From Parendozoicomonas haliclonae (GTDB taxonomy: Bacteria; Pseudomonadota; Gammaproteobacteria; Pseudomonadales; Endozoicomonadaceae): a DNA stretch of 64,000 nucleotides. Position 1 is the stretch's first letter, and the number at the start of each line of letters is the position of its first letter. The notes under the pieces are model-generated. The model was given only the letters and a program-made list of their open reading frames with translations. It had not been told where the DNA came from and searched no databases. The stretch lies in NCBI RefSeq assembly GCF_900174585.1, contig NZ_FWPT01000010.1, forward strand, positions 124,001-188,000. Direction: 5' to 3'. Below are positions 63,966 through 64,000 of the stretch, one piece after another. Made by a program: the position numbers and the translations under genes.

Positions 63966-64000
63966 TATGGTATGAGCCTGCTAAACCTACGATTCATAGC

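Noticed and set aside
63972-64000. ATG at 63972 as the start of an Hda-like gene after perM
   Set aside because: The position would fit hda, but the nine visible residues do not resemble the Hda N-terminus and there is no clear ribosome site.
1-64000. CRISPR arrays, tRNA or rRNA genes, insertion sequences, prophage
   Set aside because: No regular spaced repeats, cloverleaf-like sequences, transposase or phage structural motifs were seen on either strand.

Overview
The window reads as chromosome of a marine-type gammaproteobacterium. The core blocks are classic for the class: dapA-bamC-purC, cysM-rlmD-relA-mazG beside a barA/gacS sensor kinase, purM-purN-DUF3108 divergent from DUF2066-perM, and cydDC. 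A choline/betaine uptake block and many lineage-specific secreted or host-interaction-like proteins point to a host-associated member of the Oceanospirillales, perhaps Endozoicomonadaceae. That placement is inference from gene style and order. I saw no rRNA, tRNA, insertion sequence, prophage or CRISPR array.

Layout. 1-8.4 kb is accessory-rich: the end of an unidentified gene with a strong terminator, a CPBP-type membrane protease, an unknown protein, a lone eukaryotic-type HisA, an avidin-like secreted protein, a SUKH (SMI1/KNR4) protein, a protein with a C2H2-like zinc finger, a PhyH dioxygenase, an ADP-ribosylglycohydrolase-like protein and a tandem pair of secreted paralogues. 8.5-12.1 kb is a copper module: copA behind a textbook CueR-type promoter with a 19-bp spacer, an unknown exported protein, and cueR. 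12-22.5 kb holds a Tim44-domain protein, a second CPBP protease, an NHL-propeller membrane protein, the pseudouridine synthases rluE and truC, three unknown genes including a 946-residue candidate effector, and rnz.

22.5-26 kb is dapA-bamC-purC. A roughly 480-bp A/T-rich gap with DnaA-box-like sites precedes cnoX (ybbN). Next comes an NAD-dependent epimerase-type gene that appears to have landed at the 3' end of barA, because a decayed second copy of the barA tail lies on its far side. 28.4-38.9 kb is barA, cysM, rlmD, relA, mazG, an HTH regulator and trmJ. 39-42.7 kb is cydDC, followed by a 775-residue coiled-coil protein.

45-50 kb holds a UshA-like nucleotidase lipoprotein, a secreted lipase with its dedicated foldase, and small or membrane proteins. 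50.4-57.4 kb is an osmoprotection block: an orphan binding protein, BetT, a MarR regulator, and a ProX-ProW-ProV importer. 57.4-64 kb holds an Ap4A phosphorylase, gloA, purM-purN-DUF3108, and DUF2066 with a PerM/AI-2E-type permease.

The most unusual items are the barA-tail duplication around the epimerase gene, the DnaA-box cluster, the avidin-like protein without most of the biotin-stacking tryptophans, the zinc-finger protein, and the 946-residue protein with an Inc-like hydrophobic hairpin and faint USP-like boxes. Functions for these are hypotheses from motifs read by eye; no database search was possible.
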